Part shown: positions 38,961 through 48,031 of the stretch, in pieces
Layout of the letters: the number at the start of each line of letters is the position of its first letter
Numbering within the stretch: the first letter of the stretch is position 1
Notes under the pieces: generated by a model
Databases searched by the model: none
Told to the model about the DNA's origin: nothing
The model's input: the letters and a program-made list of their open reading frames with translations, nothing else
NCBI GenBank assembly: GCA_902574995.1
Contig: CACGPP010000003.1
Coordinates: 1 to 64,000 of the forward strand
Direction: 5' to 3'
Source: an uncultured Alphaproteobacteria bacterium
Lineage (GTDB): Bacteria; Pseudomonadota; Alphaproteobacteria; HIMB59
DNA length: 64,000 bases
Position numbers and translations under genes: made by a program

Positions 38961-39874
38961 TTAGATTTGTAAATTTGAATCATTCGCTCCAATAAAGCCA
39001 ACGCATCTAATCTCGATCTTTGAAAACAATTTCTTCCAATAATTGAGCCGTTTCCATCTCCCTGGTGAATTGCAAGCACTTCATCCATTAAAGCTTGATC
39101 ATCTTTTGCATCACCACCTGAAAATACCACTAAGCGTTTTCCATCAAATGCAACTTTTTTGATATGAGCCACACGATCCTTTAAAGTGCTTATAGGTATA
39201 TTATTATCTTCAAATGCTTTTTTAGTTGGGTCTTCTTCTAAAAAATCACTAGGTAGTTTTACTTTAATAATATTTGCCCCCAATAGAGCAGACATGTGTG
39301 CTGCATATGAAATTATATTCATTGCCGTTTCACCTTTTTTGCTAATCTTTGAACCTCTCGCATAAGCCCATAAAACAACAGCAAGTCCTTTTTCTTTGGC
39401 CTCGAAACTAAGTCTTTTAAATTCTTCCATTAATTCAAAATTATGATCAGACCCAGGATAAATCGTAAAACCTATCGCAGCACATCCTAATTTTAATGCA
39501 TCATTTACACTCCCAGTAACAGCTTGATCAAGAGATGTTGCGAGAGTATTAGAACTATTAATTTTTAATATAGTTGGAATTTGACCATTATAATTCCCAG
39601 AACTTATTTGCAGTAAACCAAGAGGAGCAGCATAAGCAGATAAACCAGCATCTATTGCAAGTTGGTGATGATAGTTTGGATCGTATGCTGGGGGATTTAC
39701 AGCAAAACTTCTATCGGGCCCGTGTTCAAAACCTTGATCGACAGGTAAAATTATCATTCTTCCAGTTCCGCCTAACTTTCCATGTCCCAAAATTTTCATA
39801 AGATTTGATCTTACTCCAATATTTTCGTGAGTGTAGTTTGATATAATTTTTCTTGTAGTATTTGTAACTTTCAT
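38957..39874 (-). CDS. fbaB: Fructose-bisphosphate aldolase class I (DhnA/FbaB type)
   Basis: MIILPVDQGFEHGPDRSFAVNPPAYDP, AAIGFTIYPGSD, NIIKVKLPSDF, LVVFSGGDAKDDQAL. Confidence 0.93.
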   Translation of the reverse strand: MKVTNTTRKIISNYTHENIGVRSNLMKILGHGKLGGTGRMIILPVDQGFEHGPDRSFAVNPPAYDPNYHHQLAIDAGLSAYAAPLGLLQISSGNYNGQIPTILKINSSNTLATSLDQAVTGSVNDALKLGCAAIGFTIYPGSDHNFELMEEFKRLSFEAKEKGLAVVLWAYARGSKISKKGETAMNIISYAAHMSALLGANIIKVKLPSDFLEEDPTKKAFEDNNIPISTLKDRVAHIKKVAFDGKRLVVFSGGDAKDDQALMDEVLAIHQGDGNGSIIGRNCFQRSRLDALALLERMIQIYKSK

Positions 39875-39882
39875 AATAGCTC

Positions 39883-40899
39883 CTATAAATTACACACTTG
39901 AGCAGTTGTCTCAAGCATTCTATTTGAAAATCCCCACTCGTTATCATACCAAGTCAATACTCTACCAAAATTACTTGACACCGTTGTTGTTTCACTTAAA
40001 TCTAAAATAGAACTCCTTGCGTCATGATTATAATCACTTGATACTTTAGGGTCTGTATTCACTCCTAAAATACCTTTAAGAGGGCCATTTGCATATTCTT
40101 GAAATTTATTATTTAAATTTTCAATTGTGATATTTTTTTTCGTGTTAAATTTAAAATCTACTAGAGATACATTTGGCGTTGGAACTCTTATAGCTGTGCC
40201 ATCTAATTTTCCATTTAAATGAGGAAGGACGAGACCGACAGCTTTTGCTGCACCTGTGCTTGTTGGTATAATGTTAGTTGATGCTGCTCTTGCTCTTCTA
40301 AGATCTTTATGAAACGTGTCTACTGTATTTTGATCTCCTGTAAAAGAGTGAATAGTTGTCATATATCCATTTTCAATTCCGAACTCCTTATCAATTACAA
40401 AAGCCACAGGAGCCAGACAATTAGTTGTACACGAGGCATTAGAGATTATTTTATGATCTATATTAATATTTTTGTTATTAACTCCTTGCACAACCGTTAT
40501 ATCAGCACCAGAACATGGAGCAGAAACTATAACTTTAGTTGCTCCGCTTTCGATATGAGACATTGCCTTTTCTTTAGACGCAAAAACACCTGTGCACTCT
40601 AAAATAATGTCGACTTTCTTATCTTTCCATTTCAAATCAATAGGGTTTTTCTCAGATGTAACAGTAACTGTATTTTCCCCTATTGAAAATTGTTCATTGG
40701 AAATTTTATTAATTTCTTTTTTTAGAGATCCATGAATACTATCATATTTAAGTAGGTGAATATTTGAGTCAATATCAGCCAAGTCGTTTATATAGCTTAT
40801 CTCATATTGATTACTAAATTCATTAAATCTCTCCAAAAATGCTCGATAAACAAGCCTGCCTATTCTACCAAAACCATTAATAGCTACTTTTTTTTTCAT
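39883..40899 (-). CDS. gap: Glyceraldehyde-3-phosphate dehydrogenase
   Basis: VAINGFGRIGRLVYRA, SNASCTTNCLAPVA catalytic Cys, NIIPTSTGAAKAVGLVLP, WYDNEWGFSNRM. Confidence 0.97.
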   Translation of the reverse strand: MKKKVAINGFGRIGRLVYRAFLERFNEFSNQYEISYINDLADIDSNIHLLKYDSIHGSLKKEINKISNEQFSIGENTVTVTSEKNPIDLKWKDKKVDIILECTGVFASKEKAMSHIESGATKVIVSAPCSGADITVVQGVNNKNINIDHKIISNASCTTNCLAPVAFVIDKEFGIENGYMTTIHSFTGDQNTVDTFHKDLRRARAASTNIIPTSTGAAKAVGLVLPHLNGKLDGTAIRVPTPNVSLVDFKFNTKKNITIENLNNKFQEYANGPLKGILGVNTDPKVSSDYNHDARSSILDLSETTTVSSNFGRVLTWYDNEWGFSNRMLETTAQVCNL

Positions 40900-42827
40900 T
40901 TTGTTTTTATATTCTTTATTATTTTATTAGATACGGTTTCTGTTGTTAAACCAAATTTTCTAAAAACTTCATTCCCAGGTGCACTAGCACCAAAATTATC
41001 TAATCCAAATATATTTTCATATTTTGTGTACTTATTCCAATACATTGTTGATCCAGCTTCAATTACAAAAGTTTCACTAGATTTTGATTTTAATAAATTG
41101 TTTTTAAAAGTTTTTGATTGTTTTTCAAAAACAGAAGTTGATGGCATTGAAATGACTTTTGCAATAATACCATCGCCTCTAATTTTTACAGCTACATTTA
41201 CAGCTAAAGACACTTCTGAACCAGTAGCTATAATAGTAATATTATTATTATTTTTTGGACCATATACAACGTAAGCACCTTTAAATTTTTTTGAGTCTAA
41301 TTTTTTATTTGAAATTTGTGGCAGATTTTGCCTTGAAAGACAGATAAATGAAGGTGCATCATTAATTTTTAAAGCCTCTCTCCAACATACAATTGTTTCC
41401 TTAAGATCGCAGGGTCTAAATACATAACTATTTGGTATGAGTCTTAACATGTTAATTTGTTCAATAGGTTGATGAGTAGGACCATCTTCACCTAATCCAA
41501 TAGAGTCGTGTGTGAAAACTTGTATTGGATTAATTTTCATTAGTGCAGCTAAACGAAGACTTGGCTTCATATAATCAGCAAAGCTCAAAAAAGTTCCTGA
41601 ATATGTTTTGTAAATTTTGGTAGCGGCAATACCATTCATTATTGCTGCCATACCATGCTCTCTTACACCATAATGGATATATTGTCCTGATGTGTTCACG
41701 CTATCCAGAACAGACATTTGTTTTCCTTTTGTATTATTGGAGCCTGTTAAGTCTGCAGAGCCTCCAAGTATCGAATGATCTTCTTTAAAATAATGTAATA
41801 TTGCTTCAGAGGATTTTCTAGTAGCCTGATCAGACTTAAAATCTTTAAAATCTATTTCTATTTTATAAAATAATTTATCTATGTCTTTATTTGATAAAGT
41901 TGTGTGAGATATTGATTTAGTTTTTTTGTATGTTTGTAAATTTTTAGTGGATGAATTTCGCCAAATTTTTAAAAGTTTATCTGGAATTTGAAAAGGTTTT
42001 TCATTCCAAGATAATTTACTTCTCGTTAATTTCACTTCCTCTGAACCTAAGGGTGAGCCATGTGATGATGCTTTTGCAGATTTATTTGGAGAACCAAATC
42101 CAATAGTAGTTTTAAAATTTAGCAAACAAGGTACTTTTGAAATTTGTGCTTTTTTTAAAAGTTTATAAATATTTTTATGATCATGACCTTTTCCACTATG
42201 TACCTCCCAATTTACTGATTTAAATCTAAGGTTTGTGTTATCACTAAAAGCTAGGTCTGTAGATCCATCAATACTAATGTTGTTGTTATCGTATATTAGT
42301 ATCAAATTATTAAGTTTTAAGTGCCCAGCTAGACTAATTGCCTCTTGGCTTATCCCCTCCATTAAACACCCATCACCACAAAAAACATATACCTTTGGTG
42401 CTTTAGACAATTTTTTCTCTTTTGAGAGCTTTTTAAGTGCTATGGCCATTCCTACAGCATTCGAAATTCCTTGTCCAAGAGGACCAGTCGTTATTTCTAT
42501 ACCAGCATCTGGTTCATATTCAGGATGTCCCGCTGTGATATAGCCCAATTGTCTAAAATTTTTAATTTGAGATATTGTCATTTTTTTATAACCGGTGAGG
42601 TATAAAAGTGAGTAAAGCAACATCGAACCATGTCCATTAGATAAAACGAATCGATCTCTAAGTAACCAGTTCGGATCCTTAGGATTATGAATAAGAAAAT
42701 CGTGAAAGAGTACTGTGGCAATGTCAGCCATTCCCATCGGCATACCAGGATGACCAGATTTTGCTTTTTCTACAGCATCAATTGATAAAAATCTGATACA
42801 ATTCGCTAATTTGGTATAATTTTTCAA
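40896..42827 (-). CDS. tkt: Transketolase
   Basis: KSGHPGMPMGMADIA, GHGSMLLYSLLYLTGY, TGPLGQGISNAVGMAIA, GDGCLMEGISQEA, GVREHGMAAIMNGIA. Confidence 0.97.
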   Translation of the reverse strand: MKNYTKLANCIRFLSIDAVEKAKSGHPGMPMGMADIATVLFHDFLIHNPKDPNWLLRDRFVLSNGHGSMLLYSLLYLTGYKKMTISQIKNFRQLGYITAGHPEYEPDAGIEITTGPLGQGISNAVGMAIALKKLSKEKKLSKAPKVYVFCGDGCLMEGISQEAISLAGHLKLNNLILIYDNNNISIDGSTDLAFSDNTNLRFKSVNWEVHSGKGHDHKNIYKLLKKAQISKVPCLLNFKTTIGFGSPNKSAKASSHGSPLGSEEVKLTRSKLSWNEKPFQIPDKLLKIWRNSSTKNLQTYKKTKSISHTTLSNKDIDKLFYKIEIDFKDFKSDQATRKSSEAILHYFKEDHSILGGSADLTGSNNTKGKQMSVLDSVNTSGQYIHYGVREHGMAAIMNGIAATKIYKTYSGTFLSFADYMKPSLRLAALMKINPIQVFTHDSIGLGEDGPTHQPIEQINMLRLIPNSYVFRPCDLKETIVCWREALKINDAPSFICLSRQNLPQISNKKLDSKKFKGAYVVYGPKNNNNITIIATGSEVSLAVNVAVKIRGDGIIAKVISMPSTSVFEKQSKTFKNNLLKSKSSETFVIEAGSTMYWNKYTKYENIFGLDNFGASAPGNEVFRKFGLTTETVSNKIIKNIKTK

Positions 42828-42862
42828 TGGAATAACTTTTCTTAATAACTAATAATTAAAGT

Positions 42863-43123
42863 ATGAACGAATTTCAACAACAAATACTTCAAAAAATTGA
42901 GCAAATTGCATCAAAACTTCAGAATTATAAAACTAATAATCAAGAATTAATCAATGAGAGACAAGAATTAAAAGCCAAGATAGAATATTTAGAGAGAAGA
43001 GAGTCAGAATTAGTAACTGAATTAGAAAATAACAAAGTTGAGCTATCTGAAAAATCTCAACTTATTGATCAAGCAACTAATAAAATTGAGGAATTACTCG
43101 GATCAATAGATACAGATGGCTAA
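42863..43123 (+). CDS. Small coiled-coil protein upstream of zapA
   Basis: Entirely heptad-like Q/E/K/L-rich helix, 86 aa; overlaps zapA by 8 nt. Confidence 0.7.
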   Translation: MNEFQQQILQKIEQIASKLQNYKTNNQELINERQELKAKIEYLERRESELVTELENNKVELSEKSQLIDQATNKIEELLGSIDTDG

Positions 43124-43448
43124 TTTAACTCTAACAATTGGAGGAAGACCACTAAAAATACAATGCTCCGATGATAATGTTGAAACAGTAAAAGAGATCG
43201 CTTCCTCAATTAGTAAACTCATAGATGATGAGAAGAAAGAGAATGTACCTTTTTTAACATCCACACTTATTGCCTATCTTAAATCTATGGAAGATGTTTT
43301 GAAAAAAGAAAAAATATTGCAAGACTCTTTGAATAAGAAATTATTTTATGAGAGCCGTATTCAAGAATTACAAAATGAAAATAATCATCTAAAATCTGAC
43401 ATTGAGCAAATTTTCAAAAAACTAAATGATAATATAATCATTGAATAA
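43116..43448 (+). CDS. zapA: Cell division protein ZapA
   Basis: LTIGGRPLKIQCSDDNVETVKEIASSISKLIDD plus C-terminal coiled coil; genomic context with ygfA. Confidence 0.85.
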   Translation: MANLTLTIGGRPLKIQCSDDNVETVKEIASSISKLIDDEKKENVPFLTSTLIAYLKSMEDVLKKEKILQDSLNKKLFYESRIQELQNENNHLKSDIEQIFKKLNDNIIIE

Positions 43449-44004
43449 AAAACAAATTCGAAAACATCACCTAGGCCTAAGAATGCAACTAAGCACTTCG
43501 GATTTAGATATTTTTTCCAATAAAATAAATTCAAAAATAATAGATTTAATTGAAAAGATTAATCCAAATAGTTCTGTAGGATTATTTTATCCATATAAAA
43601 ATGAGGCAGATGTATTGAGAATTTCTAATGATTTAATAAATAAAAATATCAAATGCTCACTTCCCAAAGTAATATCAAAAGGATCCTCTTTAAAGTACTT
43701 TGAATATAACCCTCATAATCCAAATTTAGAAAAAGGATTTGGCGGTATCATGGAACCTAAAGGCGAAAAGACATTAGATCCTGATATAATTATAGCATCA
43801 TGCTCTGCATTTAATGAAAAAGGATTTAGGGTGGGCTATGGAGGAGGTTTTTTTGATAGAACTATTGAAGAATTGAAAAAAAAAGGAAATTTAAAAACTA
43901 TTTTAGCTGCTTTTGAAATTCAAAAAACCAACTACAATTTTCAGGAGAGTTTTGACCAAAAAGTAGATTACATTTGTTCAGAACAAAAAATTTACTCTTT
44001 ATGA
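43441..44004 (+). CDS. ygfA: 5-formyltetrahydrofolate cyclo-ligase
   Basis: VGLFYPYKNEADV, GFRVGYGGGFFDRTIEEL. TTG start. Confidence 0.92.
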   Translation: MNKKQIRKHHLGLRMQLSTSDLDIFSNKINSKIIDLIEKINPNSSVGLFYPYKNEADVLRISNDLINKNIKCSLPKVISKGSSLKYFEYNPHNPNLEKGFGGIMEPKGEKTLDPDIIIASCSAFNEKGFRVGYGGGFFDRTIEELKKKGNLKTILAAFEIQKTNYNFQESFDQKVDYICSEQKIYSL

Positions 44005-44816
44005 ATTTTTTAGTTATAGGAGATGTTGTAGGAAGATCAGGTAGGACAGCTCTCAAAGAAAATTTAAAAAAGATACAAGATCAATTTAATATTAGCTTTA
44101 CAATAATTAATGCTGAAAATTCAGCTGGTGGTTATGGACTTACAGGAAAAATTTACGAAGAGCTTATAAGTTGGGGCGCTGACGCTATAACTTTAGGAAA
44201 TCATGCTTGGAAACAAAAAGAGATCATAGAATATATGGATCAAAACCCAGATCATAATATTATCAGACCTTTAAATTTCGAAGTTGGATCTCCTGGTAGG
44301 GGGTTTAAAATTTTTACTCATAACAATGGAAAAAGAATATTGGTAAGCCAAGTTCATGGTCAAACATTTATTGACCTTCCCTTAAGCAATCCTTTTAATT
44401 CTATTGATACACAACTTTTATCTATAATTAATGACCATAAAATAGATTATTCATTTTTAGAGGTACATGCTGAAGTAACATCTGAAAAAAATGGTATAGC
44501 GCAAAATTATGATGGAAAATTTACAGCTATATATGGGACTCATGTTCATATTCCAACCTCGGACGCAAGGGTATTAGAAAAAGGCACTTGTTTTCAAACT
44601 GATATTGGCATGACAGGAGATTATAATTCTGTTATTGGTATGAAAAAAGAAGGTGCCATCAAAAGAATGAGAACTGGGTCAAACTCTCACAGACTGGAAC
44701 CTGCAGAGGGATTGGCAACTATTTCTGGAGCGGTCATTACTACAAATGTGGGGTATAAAAATTCAATTCAATCTATTCAAATAGGTGGTGTTTTGGATAG
44801 TAATTTATTATCTTAG
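44001..44816 (+). CDS. ymdB: YmdB family metallophosphoesterase
   Basis: MNFLVIGDVVGRSGR, NAENSAGGYGLT, TLGNHAWKQKEI, HAEVTSEKNGIAQNYDGKFTAIYGTHVHIPTSDARVL. Start trimmed to 44001. Confidence 0.94.
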   Translation: MNFLVIGDVVGRSGRTALKENLKKIQDQFNISFTIINAENSAGGYGLTGKIYEELISWGADAITLGNHAWKQKEIIEYMDQNPDHNIIRPLNFEVGSPGRGFKIFTHNNGKRILVSQVHGQTFIDLPLSNPFNSIDTQLLSIINDHKIDYSFLEVHAEVTSEKNGIAQNYDGKFTAIYGTHVHIPTSDARVLEKGTCFQTDIGMTGDYNSVIGMKKEGAIKRMRTGSNSHRLEPAEGLATISGAVITTNVGYKNSIQSIQIGGVLDSNLLS

Positions 44817-44819
44817 CTC

Positions 44820-45560
44820 ATGGCAGGACATTCAAAATTTAAAAATATTCAATATCGTAAAGGCGCTCAGGACAAAAAAAGAGCAAAACAATTTGCAAAA
44901 ATAGGAAGAGAAATTCAAATAGCCGTGAAGATTGGAGGAACTGAGCCAGAGTCCAATCCAAGATTGAGACTAGCAATAACAAATGCTCGAAGTGTAAATA
45001 TGCCAAAGGATAATGTAGATAGAGCTATTAATAAAAATAATACTGAAGCTTCTGATTATTCAGAAGTTCGTTATGAGGGGTATGGTCCATTTGGAACAGC
45101 TTTTATAGTTGAGGCCTTAACAGATAATAAAAATAGAACAGCTTCAGAAATTAGATCTATTTTTTCAAAGAATGGGGGGAATTTGGGGGAGACAGGAAGT
45201 GTGAGTTTTAATTTTAATAAAGTAGGAGAAATACAAATCAAAAAAGAAATAGATGATAGTGCACTGGAGTATTTACTTGACCATGGTTTAGAGGATTACA
45301 ATACAGATGACGATGTAACATATCTCTATTCTTCTTTTGAGGAATTAGCATCTTTAGAGAAAATACTAGTGGATAAAAAGTTTGATATTGAAAGTGCAAA
45401 TATTATTTGGAAGCCAAATTTAACTGTAAAAATTGAAAAAAAGGAAGATCTTGACAAACTTATCAGATTAAATGAAGAGTTAGAGGATAACGATGATGTT
45501 CAAAATTGTTTTTCAAATCTTGATTTTGATAGTGAACTTTTAGAGGTTAATAATGCCTGA
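44820..45560 (+). CDS. yebC: YebC/PmpR family protein
   Basis: MAGHSKFKNIQYRKGAQDKKRAKQFAKIGREI, ARSVNMPKDNVDRAI, EGYGPFGTAFIVEALTDNKNRTASEIRSIFSKNGG. Confidence 0.97.
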   Translation: MAGHSKFKNIQYRKGAQDKKRAKQFAKIGREIQIAVKIGGTEPESNPRLRLAITNARSVNMPKDNVDRAINKNNTEASDYSEVRYEGYGPFGTAFIVEALTDNKNRTASEIRSIFSKNGGNLGETGSVSFNFNKVGEIQIKKEIDDSALEYLLDHGLEDYNTDDDVTYLYSSFEELASLEKILVDKKFDIESANIIWKPNLTVKIEKKEDLDKLIRLNEELEDNDDVQNCFSNLDFDSELLEVNNA

Positions 45561-45879
45561 TAAAGCTTGGAAAAATAGGGAAAGACTTGTGGCAAAGTTT
45601 TTTGGAGGTATGAGAAATGCCCTTAGTGGTATTAATTCAAAAGTTACTCATTCAGATGTAATTCACGATAATTTATTCATTGAGTGCAAATTAAGAGCTA
45701 AACATACAGCTATTAAATTATGGGATGATACAAAATCTTTAGCAGACAAGGAAAAAAAGACCCCAGTTATTGCATTATGTGAAAAAAATAGACCTGGTTT
45801 TTGGATAATGGTACATTCAGATGATTTTGAGAAAGTCTCTAAAGAACTTAAAAATAAAAATATAATTGATGAAGAATAA
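45553..45879 (+). CDS. Putative PD-(D/E)XK nuclease fold protein (candidate phage-type / Hjc-like endonuclease)
   Basis: NRERLVAKFFGG (N-terminal acidic residue), SDVIHDNLFIECKLR (D-x6-ExK), TPVIALCEKNRPGFWIMVHSDDFEKV; resembles phage PDDEXK proteins by pattern. Confidence 0.6.
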   Translation: MPDKAWKNRERLVAKFFGGMRNALSGINSKVTHSDVIHDNLFIECKLRAKHTAIKLWDDTKSLADKEKKTPVIALCEKNRPGFWIMVHSDDFEKVSKELKNKNIIDEE

Positions 45880-45882
45880 TTA

Positions 45883-46581
45883 ATGGAAGAAGTAGTCAAC
45901 TTAGCATCCCTCGAAGGTTCGGTAGATTTCTCAATGATGGGAATGTTTCTAAAATCTGACTGGGTTGTAAAATTTGTAATAATATTGTTAGTGATTTTTT
46001 CAATTCAATCTTGGAAGACAATCATTCAAAAAATTTTGTTAATAAATAAACTTAAGAAAATATCAAAAAAATTTGAAAACCATTTTTGGTCTGGGGTGTC
46101 TTTAGATGAACTATACAAACAAATTGACGAATTTGATCAAGAAAGTTTCTCAAATATATTTAGAAATATCATGAATGAATATGAAAAATCTCGAATTCAG
46201 AAAAATAAAATAGACTCGGCTTTCATTCAAAGACTTTATACATCTCTTGATTTAAGTATTGCTGTTGAAGATACAAATTTAAATAAAGGATTGTCTTTTT
46301 TGGCTTCCTCTGGATCCGTAGCACCTTTTATTGGATTATTTGGAACAGTTTGGGGAATTATGAATAGTTTTCAAGCTATAGCAATTGCTCAAAATACTAA
46401 TCTCGCTGTAGTTGCACCCGGTATAGCAGAGGCTTTATTTGTAACTGCTTTGGGTCTTTTCGTTGCTATCCCCTCAACCGCTTACTACAACCTCATAACT
46501 TCTAAAATTGATAACTATTTGTCAGAGGCTGAGAGTTTTGGGAAGGACTTAGTTAATATAATTTCACGCCAAGTTAAATAA
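45883..46581 (+). CDS. tolQ: TolQ
   Basis: APFIGLFGTVWGIMNSFQAIA, VAPGIAEALFVTALGLFVAIPSTAYYN. Confidence 0.95.
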   Translation: MEEVVNLASLEGSVDFSMMGMFLKSDWVVKFVIILLVIFSIQSWKTIIQKILLINKLKKISKKFENHFWSGVSLDELYKQIDEFDQESFSNIFRNIMNEYEKSRIQKNKIDSAFIQRLYTSLDLSIAVEDTNLNKGLSFLASSGSVAPFIGLFGTVWGIMNSFQAIAIAQNTNLAVVAPGIAEALFVTALGLFVAIPSTAYYNLITSKIDNYLSEAESFGKDLVNIISRQVK

Positions 46582-46585
46582 TTAT

Positions 46586-46981
46586 ATGAGAAAAAAACAT
46601 CGACCTGTATCTAATATAAATGTTACTCCGATGGTTGATGTTATGTTGGTTTTACTTATTGTATTTATGGTCACAGCTCCCCTTCTAACTGTGGGTGTTC
46701 CAGTTAATTTGCCAAAAGTTGAGGCTAATTCTTTAGATGCACAAAAGGAACCACTTGAAATCTCAATTAATGAAAATAATGAAATTTACCTAGGGGAAGA
46801 GCTAATACCTTTTGATGAATTAATATTGAAAGTTAAAACTATTGCAGGCTCAAATACTGACATAAGAATTTTTTTAAGAGCTGATACCACAATTAATTAT
46901 GGAGAAGTAATGAAAGTTCTTGGTGCTCTTAACACTTCTGGTTTTTTAAAAATTGCTCTTGTAACGAAAAAACCAAGTTAA
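46586..46981 (+). CDS. tolR: TolR
   Basis: INVTPMVDVMLVLLIVFMVTAPLLTVGVPVNLPK. Confidence 0.96.
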   Translation: MRKKHRPVSNINVTPMVDVMLVLLIVFMVTAPLLTVGVPVNLPKVEANSLDAQKEPLEISINENNEIYLGEELIPFDELILKVKTIAGSNTDIRIFLRADTTINYGEVMKVLGALNTSGFLKIALVTKKPS

Positions 46982-47986
46982 GTGTCTACTATTTCACTAA
47001 TTAATCCTTTTAGAAACTTAATCTTATTCATTGAAAATTTCAGTTACAAAAAAAGCGATTTTTATTTTCAAATATTCTCTTTTCTATTACATCTACTAAT
47101 TTTGATACCAATGATAAATTTTACTTTTGAAAAAAAAATAAGTGATATTCCAATGATTTTACCAGTTGAAATGTTCATTATTGAAGAAGAGACAGCTGCA
47201 CCTGAATTTGTTGAGGAGATAAATGAAATTGTTCCAACATTTCAAGAAGAGACTTCAAAACAGAATGAAACTGAGGCTATTGAACCAGATATTAAAGAAA
47301 TAGAGTCTCAAGAGTCAATTGACTCAATAATTCAGGATACTAATGAAGCAGTATTAGTTGATAACTCTGCAGACAAAACAAATGAATTTATTATTGATGA
47401 GAAAGTAAAACCTGAAATTAAAAAACCTGAAGAGGAGACACCGCCACCGATAGAAAATGATTTTGAGATAAAATTAAAGCAAAAACCTGAACCTAAAGAG
47501 ATACCTGAACCTAAAAAAGATATTGAGATTGTTGTTAAGAAAAAGCCTGTTAAGAAAACTTTCAATGTTAGTACTGTTCTAAAAGATTTAGAAAATCAAG
47601 ATAAAGAATTTAAAAAAGAACAGGAGGCATCCGAAGACAAACAAGAGGAAGTTTTTACAGAAAAGGTTGGACCAACGATGACTATTTCAGAAATTGATTT
47701 ATTAAGGCAACAATTACATGGCTGTTTAAATCTTAATGTTGGTGTCGCAAATTTAAAAGAAATAAAACCTGTTATTTACATTGAAGTTAACCCTGATCGA
47801 ACTGTAAAAAGTTCTAAAGTAGTCAATAAAGATAAATTAAATGATCCATCATTTAGAACTGCTGCTGAAGCTGCAATGAGAGCAGTAAATAATCCAGATT
47901 GTAGCCCTCTTTTATTACCTGCAGATAAATATGAACATTGGAAAGAAATTAACTTTACTTTTGATTTCAGCTGGATGTTTGATTAA
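46982..47986 (+). CDS. tolA: TolA-like protein
   Basis: N-terminal TM, Glu/Pro/Lys-rich linker, C-terminal IYIEVNPDRTVKSSKVVNK..FRTAAEAAMRAVNNPDCSPLLLP; tolR-tolB context. GTG start. Confidence 0.88.
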   Translation: MSTISLINPFRNLILFIENFSYKKSDFYFQIFSFLLHLLILIPMINFTFEKKISDIPMILPVEMFIIEEETAAPEFVEEINEIVPTFQEETSKQNETEAIEPDIKEIESQESIDSIIQDTNEAVLVDNSADKTNEFIIDEKVKPEIKKPEEETPPPIENDFEIKLKQKPEPKEIPEPKKDIEIVVKKKPVKKTFNVSTVLKDLENQDKEFKKEQEASEDKQEEVFTEKVGPTMTISEIDLLRQQLHGCLNLNVGVANLKEIKPVIYIEVNPDRTVKSSKVVNKDKLNDPSFRTAAEAAMRAVNNPDCSPLLLPADKYEHWKEINFTFDFSWMFD

Positions 47987-48031
47987 TAAAAATTTAAGAT
48001 AATAATTGAGTATTCGACTACAAATATTCTT

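Noticed and set aside
43430-43460. 6S RNA (ssrS), often found between zapA and ygfA
   Set aside because: zapA and ygfA overlap here, so there is no room for the RNA at its usual position.
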